Position numbers and translations under genes: made by a program | The notes under the pieces: generated by a model | What the model was told of the DNA's origin: nothing | Seen by the model: the letters and a program-made list of their open reading frames with translations, nothing else | Database searches by the model: none | DNA from: a virus | Virus record (IMG/VR): IMGVR_UViG_3300050821_001882 | Span: 1-49,933 of that record | DNA: 49,933 nucleotides | Direction: 5' to 3' (one strand) | In this document: one piece after another, positions 24,556-32,957 of the stretch | Layout: the number at the start of each line of letters is the position of its first letter | Position numbering within the stretch: position 1 is the stretch's first letter

Positions 24556-25848
24556 ATGGCATCACTTTTCGATTCGTCTGATACAGACGCCCAACAATAT
24601 CTTCAGCAAGCATTACAGGCTTATCAAGCGGCTGCGGTGCCTACGGTCGCATCAGAGACAGTGGGGCAATTGCCGATGGAATCTGTGCAAGGCACAGTCA
24701 ATCCTGGGAATATTCAAGTGGCGTCCCAAGCTCCCTCTGCATATAACGATATATCTTTGGACCCCGCGACAAGAGCGGCACAGGTTAATGCTTTAGGACA
24801 ATATACCGATATCGCTAATGCGGGTGGCCTAGATGCTAATGCCAAACTCGCCCTTCAGCAAACTATCGATGCGGCAAACGAACAGTCGCAAGGTGCACAA
24901 GGCGCGATCATGAATCAGGCACAAGCTGAAGGCCAAGGCGGAGGAGATTTCGCACTTACCCAACGCGCTCTAGCAGCTCAAGGAGCCTCTAACAACGCGG
25001 CCACCCAAGGGATGCAAGCGGCGGCAGAAGCCGAAGCCAATCGCGAAGCTGCACTGAATCAAATGGCTAATATCGGCGGAAGTGTGAATGCTTCAGATTA
25101 TAATCAGGCTGCCACAAAAGCAGCCGCACAAAATACTATCAATGCGACTAATCAAGCAGCTACAAATGCGGCTAATACTGGTAATGTATCTAATCAGCTA
25201 CAATCTGGCGAATTCAATACGAGTACCGCGCAGGGAGTCAATGCGGCTAATACAAGCGCGGGACAAAATCAGGCATATTATAATGCGTCGTTGCCACAAC
25301 AACAATTCAATAATGAATTGAATAAAGCGAGTGGAGTAGCCGGTGTTAGCCAAGCTCAAGCTGGTGCGGCTCAGAATGCTACGAATCAAAGCAATGCGAT
25401 GACTGGTTCTCTATTAGGCGCAGCTGGAACAATTGGCGGGGCGGCTCTTGCCGGTCCTGCTGGTGCAGCCATTGGTAAAACCGCTGCCTCATTGGCCTCT
25501 CCTGCTGCTACAACGCCTAAAACTGCGGGAGTTGGGGGTGCGACCCAGGCCTATTCGAAGGGCGGTTATACGTGTTACGCTGATGGCGGTGCAGTAGATT
25601 CTCATGACCACGCTATCTGTATGAAGCTTGGCGGTCATATCGCGGGGCAGGCTAATGTGCCTGGCGATAGCGAGCAAAACGATACTGTACCAGCGATGTT
25701 AAGTCCTGGGGAACTTGTTATTCCTAGATCAGTGCCGAAGGACGGGAAACATATGGAAGAGTTTGCTAAACATGCTCCTGTTGGCGGCGATACGAAAAAG
25801 AAAGTGGATTTAACAAGCTTTACCAACAATTATAAGAGGGGTAAATAA
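24556..25848 (+). CDS. Internal virion (ejection-type) protein
   Basis: 430 residues, AGGAGC upstream. Residues 1-290 are Ala/Gln/Asn-rich helices. Around 290 a glycine-zipper membrane-like stretch (LLGAAGTIGGAALAGPAGAA) occurs, then the motif CYADGGAVDSHDHAICMKLG and DTVPAMLSPGELVIPRS, a motif I recall from phage internal and tape-measure proteins. Expected to leave with the DNA and help cross the cell envelope (inference from family and order). Confidence 0.75.
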   Translation: MASLFDSSDTDAQQYLQQALQAYQAAAVPTVASETVGQLPMESVQGTVNPGNIQVASQAPSAYNDISLDPATRAAQVNALGQYTDIANAGGLDANAKLALQQTIDAANEQSQGAQGAIMNQAQAEGQGGGDFALTQRALAAQGASNNAATQGMQAAAEAEANREAALNQMANIGGSVNASDYNQAATKAAAQNTINATNQAATNAANTGNVSNQLQSGEFNTSTAQGVNAANTSAGQNQAYYNASLPQQQFNNELNKASGVAGVSQAQAGAAQNATNQSNAMTGSLLGAAGTIGGAALAGPAGAAIGKTAASLASPAATTPKTAGVGGATQAYSKGGYTCYADGGAVDSHDHAICMKLGGHIAGQANVPGDSEQNDTVPAMLSPGELVIPRSVPKDGKHMEEFAKHAPVGGDTKKKVDLTSFTNNYKRGK

Positions 25849-25850
25849 CA

Positions 25851-27980
25851 ATGCCTTTTGAATCCGAAGCTCAAAGACGGTTCATGTATTCTCAACACCC
25901 AGAACTCGCAAAAGAATTTGAAAAAGCCACCCCAAAGGGTGCCGATCTACCAGAGCATGTGAAAAAAATGGCTGCTGGCGGAACATCCGACGACGATAGG
26001 GATGACGCTCTTGCAGAGGCTTTGAAAGAAGCCCAAAAGAGCAAACCGCAACCAACGCCTAGTATCGAGACTCAGCTCACTCATCCAGATTTAAACAATC
26101 CAGATGGCTCGGCCAAAGGAATTTTTATAACTAAGCGTTTCGCCGATGGCGGCGTTACTTCTGGTAGTCCTAGTGAACTAGATCCTGGGATAAAAGACTC
26201 TACGGTTTCAGATTTTCTTTTGCCGTATTTACTCGGACCTTCTACGGCCAAAATGGGAGCAGAAATTCCCTCCGCCCTAGAAGGACTTGGCGAAGCTGGT
26301 GAAGTCACACTCGGAAAAGCCGCCCCTGCTATGGAGGAGACGACCAATCCCGAAGAAGTCACCGCATTTGTAAAGGGAATCCAGAAAGGCGCACCGGGCG
26401 AAGAAGGCGTTAAGATTTGGGGCGTCAAAGGGGCTCCCGAGAAACTGAAAGCCCTATTTGGCGACGAAGCCCCCGGGTCCGTGCCGGAGAATATCTTGCG
26501 TGAAAAGGGAATTCTTCCCCCGCAAGTAAGTGTTCCTGGCCAACTAGCCCCCAATGCCTACGCGAATGGTGGAGTTGTGGATAAAATAAAAGCCAAAAAA
26601 GACGACGTTCAAAAAGCAGACGATATAGATCCAGTTATTTCTTCGACTCCGACACCAACAGGCTACGATAAAGGCGGCTATCCCCATGTTACTTTTATGG
26701 AAGACCAATCCCCGGAAGAAAATAAAAAGACGACTCATTTAGCCTCGTCTCCGAAGATGGCAAAAGGTGGAGCTATTCATAAAGCCGAAGATAGAAATAA
26801 AGAACTAGCTAAGCCAAAGGATACTGAAATGTCTCATGGCAAAAAATTGAATTCTATTTATAAGGCCATGGGGATTAAAAAATACGCTGATGGCGGAGAG
26901 GTGGGAGATGTAGATCCTAGCCAATTACCGTCTGCGCCAAGTTCGAGTGATCCTACATACTGGGATCAAATAAAAGCCATGTTGTCTAAGGTGGGCAATA
27001 GTCCTGCCGGGACAATTGCGGGAATGGCCATGAATCCAGTAAGTGGAATAGCAAATGCCGTTGAAGGAGCCGCACCGACCATTCTAAAGGCCGAAGCCCC
27101 GGCGGTAGCAGGTGTCGCTAGTGCTATGACTGGAAATGCAATTCCGGCTGCTCAAGCCGCCCCAACACCCCCACCCGCGGCTCCTGCGGCTGTACCGCCA
27201 GCTACGCCACCCGCCGCTCCTGCACCATCTATGGGAGCCGGAATACCTACCAATACAGCAAGCGCGGGAATGCCTAATATTGGCGGAATATTCAACCAAG
27301 ATACATCCAAGCTCACTCAAGGCTCGAATCCCGAGGATAGACAAGCTCTGGTGGATAAATTGCATAATCAACAAGAGGGTTTGGGTGCGATCATAGCTCA
27401 AGCCGTCTCTGGATTAGGAGATGCATTAGCCGCTAAGGGTGGAAAAGAACAGCATTCTTTATCGAATATATTCAGTATGGACAAAACACAACGTGATGAA
27501 GCATTGGCAAACTTTGACCAGATGCGGAATGATAGACTACAAAAACTATCTCTACAGACGCAGATGGGAGACAATGCTCTAAAACAAGCGGCTGCGGCAG
27601 ACGCCTATGGAACTGATGAACATCTGAACCAAATGATAGGTGCACCGAAAGGAACTATGAAGAAAGATCTACCAACATACTTCCAGATGATGTCTGCACA
27701 AGTAGCGGCGCAAGAAAAGAATGCCGACCTTTACATGAAAGCCCACGCCCAAGCGGGAACAGACGTAGATAATGCGGTAAAGAATTCCTCAGTCCTGGGG
27801 ATTAAACCTAGTCCCGCGCAACTACAAGCGAGTGGAGCAAAATTGGCGGACCAGTACTATAATAGGGCTAAAGGGAATATCCTGGTGAAACCATCTGATG
27901 GCGGACAAGCCCAGTGGATACCAGCACAAAACCTAGGAAAAGCTAAACAAATGGATCCGAACCTCCAAGTGCAGCAATAG
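25851..27980 (+). CDS. Large internal virion (ejection-type) protein
   Basis: 709 residues, GAGGGG upstream, two bases after the previous gene. It starts MPFESEAQRRFMYSQHPELA, a segment found at the start of several phage proteins. The chain is Ala/Gly/Pro-rich with several spaced F/Y-A-D/N-G-G-x-V motifs (near residues 97, 241 and 347) and a helical C-terminus. No enzymatic domain is seen. Together with its neighbours it would form the trans-envelope ejection apparatus (inference). Confidence 0.72.
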   Translation: MPFESEAQRRFMYSQHPELAKEFEKATPKGADLPEHVKKMAAGGTSDDDRDDALAEALKEAQKSKPQPTPSIETQLTHPDLNNPDGSAKGIFITKRFADGGVTSGSPSELDPGIKDSTVSDFLLPYLLGPSTAKMGAEIPSALEGLGEAGEVTLGKAAPAMEETTNPEEVTAFVKGIQKGAPGEEGVKIWGVKGAPEKLKALFGDEAPGSVPENILREKGILPPQVSVPGQLAPNAYANGGVVDKIKAKKDDVQKADDIDPVISSTPTPTGYDKGGYPHVTFMEDQSPEENKKTTHLASSPKMAKGGAIHKAEDRNKELAKPKDTEMSHGKKLNSIYKAMGIKKYADGGEVGDVDPSQLPSAPSSSDPTYWDQIKAMLSKVGNSPAGTIAGMAMNPVSGIANAVEGAAPTILKAEAPAVAGVASAMTGNAIPAAQAAPTPPPAAPAAVPPATPPAAPAPSMGAGIPTNTASAGMPNIGGIFNQDTSKLTQGSNPEDRQALVDKLHNQQEGLGAIIAQAVSGLGDALAAKGGKEQHSLSNIFSMDKTQRDEALANFDQMRNDRLQKLSLQTQMGDNALKQAAAADAYGTDEHLNQMIGAPKGTMKKDLPTYFQMMSAQVAAQEKNADLYMKAHAQAGTDVDNAVKNSSVLGIKPSPAQLQASGAKLADQYYNRAKGNILVKPSDGGQAQWIPAQNLGKAKQMDPNLQVQQ

Positions 27981-27989
27981 GATATAAAA

Positions 27990-29744
27990 ATGGCTATCGA
28001 CTTTTCATCTCTCGGCGCAACACCCGCACATACTGGCAAAATAGACTTCTCCGCTATCGGTGGAGTACCGGCGGTCGGCCAAGAAGAACCAACAGACGAA
28101 ACTACGGCCTTGGGAGCCGCTGGACGCGGGGCAGTTGGTATGCTACCGCTAGGAAATCAAGCTTATTCCGCTGTTGCCGGTGCGGCGGAGAAAAAGCCAT
28201 ACCTTCAAGAGCGGCAAGAGCTGGAAAAAGAGATAGCGTCCGACGCCGAGAACCACGAACCATCGCGGCTAGCTGGTCAAGCCGCCGGGGTAGTGGCTCC
28301 TGCACTGCTAACAGGCGGTGCAAGCGCACCAGAGAGCCTTTTAGGCGCGGCGGGGCAGGGCGCGGCTGTTGGGGCCGGATTCGGGGCAGGAAACGCTATA
28401 GATACACTTGCTGGTGGGGGTAGTGGGGCTAAAGCGGTAGGAGATGTAGCATTGGGGGCTGGACTTGGAGCAGCGGGTGGTGCGCTTGGACAAAAGCTTG
28501 CAGGAATGGCAGAATCGGCCGTCCCTAGTCTTGAAACCTATGCTGCTAAGAAAGCGGCATCGGCTGTTGGCATGGGATCAGAAGAATTAGGGAACATGAG
28601 CCAGCCAGAGCTTATAGATACTGGTAAAATGCTTATGGCCAAAGGTATTGTTAAGCCCGGAGCCTCTACGCAAGAAATGTTCGACCAGGCTAAAGCCTTA
28701 CTAGAAGGATATGGAGATCAGATCGGAAGAATAGGAAACCAAGCTATAGAACTAGGTCTTACTACCGATACAAAGCCTTTATTAGACGTTTTGGGCACCA
28801 AGTATAAAGCTGCTTCTGAACTAAATAATCCAGATGAAGTACGGAATGCCAATTTCTATAAAAAGGGAATGGCGGATATTATCGCTATGGCTAATCGAAA
28901 CGGAGCGGAGAGGGTGGCTCCTGATATTGCTACAGATCAGCCATCTAGCTTCATTACTTTCGATCAACTTCAACAACTAAAGAAGTCCTATGGTAATTCA
29001 GCATTTATGAATGGAACGGTCAAGAATCCGGCGGCGGCTGATGTCTATAGTCAATTGAGCGCGGGCCAACGGGGAATCGTCAATGCGGCGAAAGATAATC
29101 CTGATCTACCAGGAGAACTTCGCGACGCTATGTCTGGATACTCCAAAATGCATCCTGTTGTTGATGGTCTGCAAGACGTTCTAGGACGAGAAAGGGCTGG
29201 CAATCTTCCGGCCAAAGGATTTGGTATGATGGGTAAATTAGTCGGTCAATTACCTGGACAACAGAATCCCGCTATAAATGCTCTCACATCCATGGGTCTT
29301 CTTGGCGCGGGTCATCCAATGTGGGCACTCGGCGCAGCTACAGCCACTCTGCAAAATCCTAAAGCAATGTCAGGCATAGCTAGTAATGTCGCCGAAGCCA
29401 TTCCGGGTATAGCCGAAAAGTTTCCCATGGCTGGTGCGCAGATGGGTGGAAGTATACCAACATCACAGAATATGGGTGAGGTAAAGCCTGTCCGGTCAGA
29501 GCCCACAATCGCTACGAGCGGACAATATCCTACCGCGATTAATCTTGACCATCCTGCCCTTACGCCGTGGAAACAAACATTCCAAAAGAATGCGGCTCAA
29601 GCAACAAATCCAGCAGAAGTCCAAAAATCACAGGCTGTGACAGACTTTGTTCTTAGTCAACGCGATCCCGCTTACGCGGCAGCGAAACAAAAAGCGGCAG
29701 ATGAACCAACTCAGGAGAACCCAGACAATGCCGAGTCTCGATAA
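27990..29744 (+). CDS. Internal virion (ejection-type) protein with Gly zipper
   Basis: 584 residues, AGGATATAAA upstream. The N-terminus repeats IDFSxLGxTP-type segments (MAIDFSSLGATP, GKIDFSAIGGVP). Residues 95-170 are a dense Gly/Ala zipper (GAAGQGAAVGAGFGAGNAI) that could insert in a membrane. The remainder is helical, with a Pro-rich C-terminal tail. It ends 16 bases inside the next gene. Probably the third ejection protein. Confidence 0.72.
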   Translation: MAIDFSSLGATPAHTGKIDFSAIGGVPAVGQEEPTDETTALGAAGRGAVGMLPLGNQAYSAVAGAAEKKPYLQERQELEKEIASDAENHEPSRLAGQAAGVVAPALLTGGASAPESLLGAAGQGAAVGAGFGAGNAIDTLAGGGSGAKAVGDVALGAGLGAAGGALGQKLAGMAESAVPSLETYAAKKAASAVGMGSEELGNMSQPELIDTGKMLMAKGIVKPGASTQEMFDQAKALLEGYGDQIGRIGNQAIELGLTTDTKPLLDVLGTKYKAASELNNPDEVRNANFYKKGMADIIAMANRNGAERVAPDIATDQPSSFITFDQLQQLKKSYGNSAFMNGTVKNPAAADVYSQLSAGQRGIVNAAKDNPDLPGELRDAMSGYSKMHPVVDGLQDVLGRERAGNLPAKGFGMMGKLVGQLPGQQNPAINALTSMGLLGAGHPMWALGAATATLQNPKAMSGIASNVAEAIPGIAEKFPMAGAQMGGSIPTSQNMGEVKPVRSEPTIATSGQYPTAINLDHPALTPWKQTFQKNAAQATNPAEVQKSQAVTDFVLSQRDPAYAAAKQKAADEPTQENPDNAESR

Positions 29745-29901
29745 GCGTATGACCAAACTAGAGGAAACAGTCGAAAAGCATCTCATCGAGTCTGGCGAAA
29801 TTCGGGGAGATCTTAAGTGGTTAAAAAAAGTTATGTATTTTGTGTTAACGTCGCCGTTTTTGATTGAGGCGGCTAAACATATTCACACGGTGGGAAAATA
29901 A
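29728..29901 (+). CDS. Holin candidate (XhlA-like)
   Basis: 57 residues from ATG 29728, AGGAG upstream. A charged N-terminal helix (KRMTKLEETVEKHLIESGEI) is followed by one hydrophobic segment (WLKKVMYFVLTSPFLIEA). A coiled-coil helix plus a single membrane span is the XhlA-type hemolysin/holin layout. The place at the end of the virion block fits a lysis role. Other small membrane proteins are possible. Confidence 0.55.
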   Translation: MPSLDKRMTKLEETVEKHLIESGEIRGDLKWLKKVMYFVLTSPFLIEAAKHIHTVGK

Positions 29902-29916
29902 CATGGAGTCTAACGT

Positions 29917-30135
29917 ATGGACACAACTATTTGCCCAGGTTGCAACCTGTCTATCACGCCTATTCGTGTCTTTGAGCAATCCAAAAAGTCAAAGCAATGG
30001 TGGCGCATCACAAAATGCCCCCGCGAACGCTGCGGTTTCAACATCACTCTCGACGAATGTGACAAACCTGGTGGTGCGGCGGGAGCGCCAGACGAGCGAC
30101 GCTATTTTCGGGACGATACTGATAGACGGTGGTAA
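29917..30135 (+). CDS. Zinc-ribbon protein overlapping the DUF5675-like gene
   Basis: 72 residues from ATG 29917, with GGAG eight bases upstream. ICPGCNLSITPIRVFEQ and ITKCPRERCGFNITL supply two Cys pairs (C-x2-C and C-x4-C), as in topoisomerase-type zinc ribbons. The competing frame (from ATG 29903) is low complexity over the same stretch and has a weaker ribosome site. The last 77 bases overlap the next gene in another frame. Confidence 0.6.
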   Translation: MDTTICPGCNLSITPIRVFEQSKKSKQWWRITKCPRERCGFNITLDECDKPGGAAGAPDERRYFRDDTDRRW

Positions 30136-30421
30136 GGTTTGCTTCTCTATGGAAAGAACTGCAGTCTGTATTCCTATAGGAACTTATCCCGGTTGTAAAC
30201 GCTTCTCTCCGCATCTAAACCGGATTGTTGTGGGCATCGATGTTCCTGGGCGTACGGATATTGAAGGCCATAATGCGAATCTACCGGGGCAAATACGTGG
30301 CTGTATTGCTTTTGGTTCAAGCATAGATGGTGACGCATTGGACAGCAGTATAGCAGCCCTTGAAAAAGTTCTTGCTCTTCTTCCTCAGACATTCACTGTC
30401 ACCATATCCGAATCCTACTAA
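30059..30421 (+). CDS. DUF5675-like protein
   Basis: 120 residues if started at GTG 30059; a frame from ATG 29903 would add 52 low-complexity residues. The domain shows FGTILIDGGKVCFSME, then IPIGTYPGC, VGIDVPGRTDIEGHNAN and IRGCIAFGSSIDGD, the pattern of DUF5675 proteins found beside lysis genes and thought to relate to peptidoglycan. The GC-I/V-G core is clear. The enzymatic activity is not established. The stop overlaps the stop of the leftward operon. Confidence 0.65.
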   Translation: MTNLVVRRERQTSDAIFGTILIDGGKVCFSMERTAVCIPIGTYPGCKRFSPHLNRIVVGIDVPGRTDIEGHNANLPGQIRGCIAFGSSIDGDALDSSIAALEKVLALLPQTFTVTISESY

Positions 30422-30564
30422 TATATACCGTATGGCATGGACATCATTGCGATACCAAGATGAAACATGGCCCGATTATAGCTTTTCTTTCGGTAAAGAC
30501 CGTATGCTATTCCAAGGTTAATTAAAGACGAAATAACGAGCCAGCAATATAATAAATGATTCAC
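30418..30564 (-). CDS. Two-span small membrane protein
   Basis: 48 residues from GTG at 30562-30564, chosen for GGAGG at ideal distance; an ATG four codons upstream lacks one. Two hydrophobic segments (LLYCWLVISSLINLGIAYGL and FHLGIAMMSM) are separated by RKKSYNR, a holin- or spanin-accessory-like topology. It is the last gene of the leftward operon, and its stop overlaps the stop of the rightward block. Confidence 0.55.
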   Translation of the reverse strand: MNHLLYCWLVISSLINLGIAYGLYRKKSYNRAMFHLGIAMMSMPYGIY

Positions 30565-30584
30565 GCAATCCTCCATAGACACTA

Positions 30585-30668
30585 TTAATACTTCAGCACA
30601 AGCCAAAAACAACCCGCCACCAACACACCGTACCCTACCAGCAATAAAACTAATGTAGGTATTCTCAT
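30585..30668 (-). CDS. Single-span membrane micropeptide
   Basis: 27 residues, ATG at 30666-30668 overlapping the stop of the upstream micropeptide (ATGA). Nearly the whole chain is one hydrophobic helix (TLVLLLVGYGVLVAGCFWLV) with basic ends. It has no ribosome site of its own, so it is credible only by coupling. Toxin-like or lysis-tuning functions are guesses. Confidence 0.45.
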   Translation of the reverse strand: MRIPTLVLLLVGYGVLVAGCFWLVLKY

Positions 30669-30748
30669 CGTTTCGCTACCCAAAAATACAGGGCAATAAT
30701 TAGCAAATAATACGCGCCTACCACATATTTAACCTCGCTGTCTTTCAT
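30665..30748 (-). CDS. Single-span membrane micropeptide
   Basis: 27 residues, coupled on both sides by ATGA overlaps. A charged start (MKDSEVK) leads into one hydrophobic span (VVGAYYLLIIALYFWVA) and a basic end (KR). The topology fits a type of lysis regulator or antiholin. No similarity recognised. Confidence 0.45.
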   Translation of the reverse strand: MKDSEVKYVVGAYYLLIIALYFWVAKR

Positions 30749-30840
30749 CGCATACCCCCCGCCATCGTATACAACGCATTAAACATTCCTATCCCAATCA
30801 CCGTCGATATAATTAAAACAATAAACCAGAATAGTCTCAT
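30745..30840 (-). CDS. Single-span membrane micropeptide
   Basis: 31 residues, ATGA overlap with the 117-residue gene upstream and with the next micropeptide. One hydrophobic span (FWFIVLIISTVIGIGMFNAL) sits between Arg residues. Part of a relay of four small membrane proteins at the end of the operon. Confidence 0.45.
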   Translation of the reverse strand: MRLFWFIVLIISTVIGIGMFNALYTMAGGMR

Positions 30841-31190
30841 TTATACCGCCTTGCCAGCTGTACGAGGTCACGCAGTTCGAGACCGCTCTCGCCGCATTCT
30901 GAACATCGAATCTCCCAGAGATGTGGACACTTTTTCTTCTGAAACCTATCGGGGAGACGCAGAAGATCTAAATGCAATCCATCATAATCAACCCACGCAT
31001 TTTTATCGTGGATCTCTCCAGATGGCATGATTTGCAAAATATATTCCCCCTTCCTGATAGGCTGCTGCATGGCTTCTAGAATCTTCTGAGGCGCATCTCC
31101 AGCCACACAATCACAAATGAGATTGCGACCATTTGCTTTGTGTTGACACCCAAAATACTTCCGCACCAACTCGTTATCGAGAATGTTCAT
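30837..31190 (-). CDS. Cys-rich hypothetical protein
   Basis: 117 residues from ATG 31190, favoured because the micropeptide upstream ends in TGATG at this codon; TTG/GTG starts slightly upstream are less likely. Two Cys groups (FGCQHKANGRNLICDC and KKCPHLWEIRCSECGESG) could bind zinc. The middle is beta-rich. No family recognised. Confidence 0.65.
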   Translation of the reverse strand: MNILDNELVRKYFGCQHKANGRNLICDCVAGDAPQKILEAMQQPIRKGEYILQIMPSGEIHDKNAWVDYDGLHLDLLRLPDRFQKKKCPHLWEIRCSECGESGLELRDLVQLARRYK

Positions 31191-31255
31191 CACGCCCACC
31201 AATCTAAATGCAATGACTCATATACTGCCCATCCTTCCCACCAAAATTCTATCAT
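31190..31255 (-). CDS. Trp-rich micropeptide
   Basis: 21 residues with an excellent ribosome site (GGAGG six bases before ATG 31255) located in the end of the protease gene. Five Trp residues (EFWWEGWAVYE). It ends in a TGATG overlap with the next gene, so its translation may drive that gene. Its role as a leader or a true peptide is open. Confidence 0.5.
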   Translation of the reverse strand: MIEFWWEGWAVYESLHLDWWA

Positions 31256-31257
31256 TG

Positions 31258-31983
31258 TTATCCTCCGATAAGCATCTGTAGAATATCACCCATACTAGGC
31301 GATTTCCAGCGTTTGAGAAACGCGTGAATAGTTTTAGCGGATACGCCGCCGCTGATTCCAGCTTCTACGCCGTTACTTTCTAGTCCCCAATCTGTAAGAG
31401 CCACTACCTCTCCCTTCTCGTTGATCCACGGACCGCCGCTATTACCGCCATGGATCAATCCATCCGTCAGAATATACCCTGCAAACTCCCCACTTACGAT
31501 CCCAAAACTCACGAACCACTTCATCGAGCCCAAAATATTACCGACGATAGTAATGGGTTCGCCATCGTAATGTGCATCTTGAAACGTGGCATAATGAGTC
31601 AGCGGAATCGATCTATCGAGTTCTAAAATGGCTAGATCATCTCCGCGATCCATGAACACGGTTTTACCTTTGGCTACAACGCCAGTAGGATAAGGAAATA
31701 TCCATAGATCATCTTTCGGTCCCTCGGTCATATGGGCGCACGTTAGAATATGCGTTGCATCGATCAGGACACCAGTACCACGACCGACTCCGCCAAAACC
31801 CTCGCGGCTAATCAGCACCGTGAAAGATTTAGTCCTGCTTATAGCCTCACGATTAAGATCATAGCCGTGATAATGCGTAGTAGGAGCTTTGACTCGGGGG
31901 GTCAGTGCCTTTTCGCACACGTATGCCCCAATACCTAAGCCTAGTAATGTAAGAATAGCTACCGTATGAATAAATCGTCTCAT
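31258..31983 (-). CDS. Trypsin-like serine protease, membrane-anchored or exported
   Basis: 241 residues, AGGAG upstream of ATG 31983. A basic start plus a hydrophobic helix (residues 7-22) forms a signal anchor. The catalytic triad of a chymotrypsin/HtrA-type protease is visible: His84 in LTCAHM, Asp116 in GDDLAILELD, Ser182 in GGNSGGPW. The fold follows GTGVLIDATHILTCAHM through ISGGVSAKTI. No PDZ domain is present. The protein would act outside the inner membrane. The target is unknown; phage-encoded exported serine proteases of this kind are uncommon in my experience. It lies near the membrane micropeptides. Confidence 0.88.
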   Translation of the reverse strand: MRRFIHTVAILTLLGLGIGAYVCEKALTPRVKAPTTHYHGYDLNREAISRTKSFTVLISREGFGGVGRGTGVLIDATHILTCAHMTEGPKDDLWIFPYPTGVVAKGKTVFMDRGDDLAILELDRSIPLTHYATFQDAHYDGEPITIVGNILGSMKWFVSFGIVSGEFAGYILTDGLIHGGNSGGPWINEKGEVVALTDWGLESNGVEAGISGGVSAKTIHAFLKRWKSPSMGDILQMLIGG

Positions 31984-32186
31984 TGTGGCTCCTTTTTAAA
32001 CCCTATTTTAAGAATTTTCTTGCCGCCGAGAATTGGCCGCACGTCTCGCAAGTACCGGGCCTGTTTGCGCCGCGTCAATTCCCGCAGCACACAGAGCCGG
32101 TCCTTCTCGGCCGTGATCTTATAGCGCGTGCAGAAGCGAAAGAAAAGCTCTGCTGTCCGGGCATTCGTCAAGAATCCTTCGCTCAT
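31980..32186 (-). CDS. Small basic hypothetical protein
   Basis: 68 residues, AAGGTGA ribosome site, ATGA overlap with the protease gene. Helical and basic (LRELTRRKQARYLRDVRPIL), suggesting nucleic-acid binding. No family recognised. Confidence 0.65.
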   Translation of the reverse strand: MSEGFLTNARTAELFFRFCTRYKITAEKDRLCVLRELTRRKQARYLRDVRPILGGKKILKIGFKKEPQ

Positions 32187-32957
32187 TTACTTCACCTTCT
32201 TCGGCAAAGGTTCGATTCCCCACTTACCACACTCGGGACTTTGGCATCTAATTCGCTGTACAAATGTCTTCCCTTTTAATTCTCTCCCTCTACGTTGCGC
32301 CGAAGCCCCGCAGATTGAACATTTTAACGGAGAATTGTATAGTTTCGGCATGTTTTGCGGCCCCCACGGCTTTACTTTATTGTACAGGTCTTCGGTGGTG
32401 AGAATATCGTGAATATTATACTTTTTCATCTCGTCCCACGCTTTAGGGTTTTTCCACGGCCGCTCTATTACCTTTAGACTTAAACATTCTTTCCACAAAG
32501 ATAATCCAGGGTATTTTGCATGTGAAAGTTTTCTATGCTCTGTACGCAAAACACTAGCAAGGTATTCTAATGAATGCGATGTAAAAGCCCCCGCTGCTTT
32601 TGTAATGAGATACGTGTCTATATGTTTATAGGGACTAGGCGGGGGTATCCCATGTATCATAAACCGAGCATTTATCTTTCTGGCATCAAATTTCTTACCA
32701 TTTTGGGTTATTACCACATCGGCCCAGTCCAGAAGTTTACGAAGGGGCCTAAGAATCTGTTTGTCGGAGAGTCCTTTCCGTCTGTCATAATAAACTCTAG
32801 AAGATGCTGGCTTCCCCAGAATTTTTGCGCTCCACGCCATAATATCCCAGTCTTTTAATAGCTGATCGGGACGAATGTGCTGCTCTCCCATCTCCCACAC
32901 TAAAACAACACAAGGGCTGGTTTCGATGTCAAGAACAATAACGTGTTGGTCGGTCAT
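32187..32957 (-). CDS. DEDD 3'-5' exonuclease with C-terminal zinc ribbon
   Basis: 256 residues, GGGAG upstream. An RNase H-like (DnaQ/PolB-exo type) nuclease: exo I acid pair in VLDIETSP, exo II Asp in VITQNGKKFDARKINARF, and exo III in YNIHDILTTEDLY. A zinc ribbon follows (CSICGAS and CQSPECGKW). It could proofread or process nucleic acid beside the phage polymerase, which already has its own exo domain. Phages with such stand-alone exonucleases are known. Confidence 0.82.
   Translation of the reverse strand: MTDQHVIVLDIETSPCVVLVWEMGEQHIRPDQLLKDWDIMAWSAKILGKPASSRVYYDRRKGLSDKQILRPLRKLLDWADVVITQNGKKFDARKINARFMIHGIPPPSPYKHIDTYLITKAAGAFTSHSLEYLASVLRTEHRKLSHAKYPGLSLWKECLSLKVIERPWKNPKAWDEMKKYNIHDILTTEDLYNKVKPWGPQNMPKLYNSPLKCSICGASAQRRGRELKGKTFVQRIRCQSPECGKWGIEPLPKKVK

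Noticed and set aside
26081-26554. 157-codon leftward frame opposite the ejection gene
   Set aside because: Shadow frame with Pro/Ser/Gly-rich composition and no start signal.
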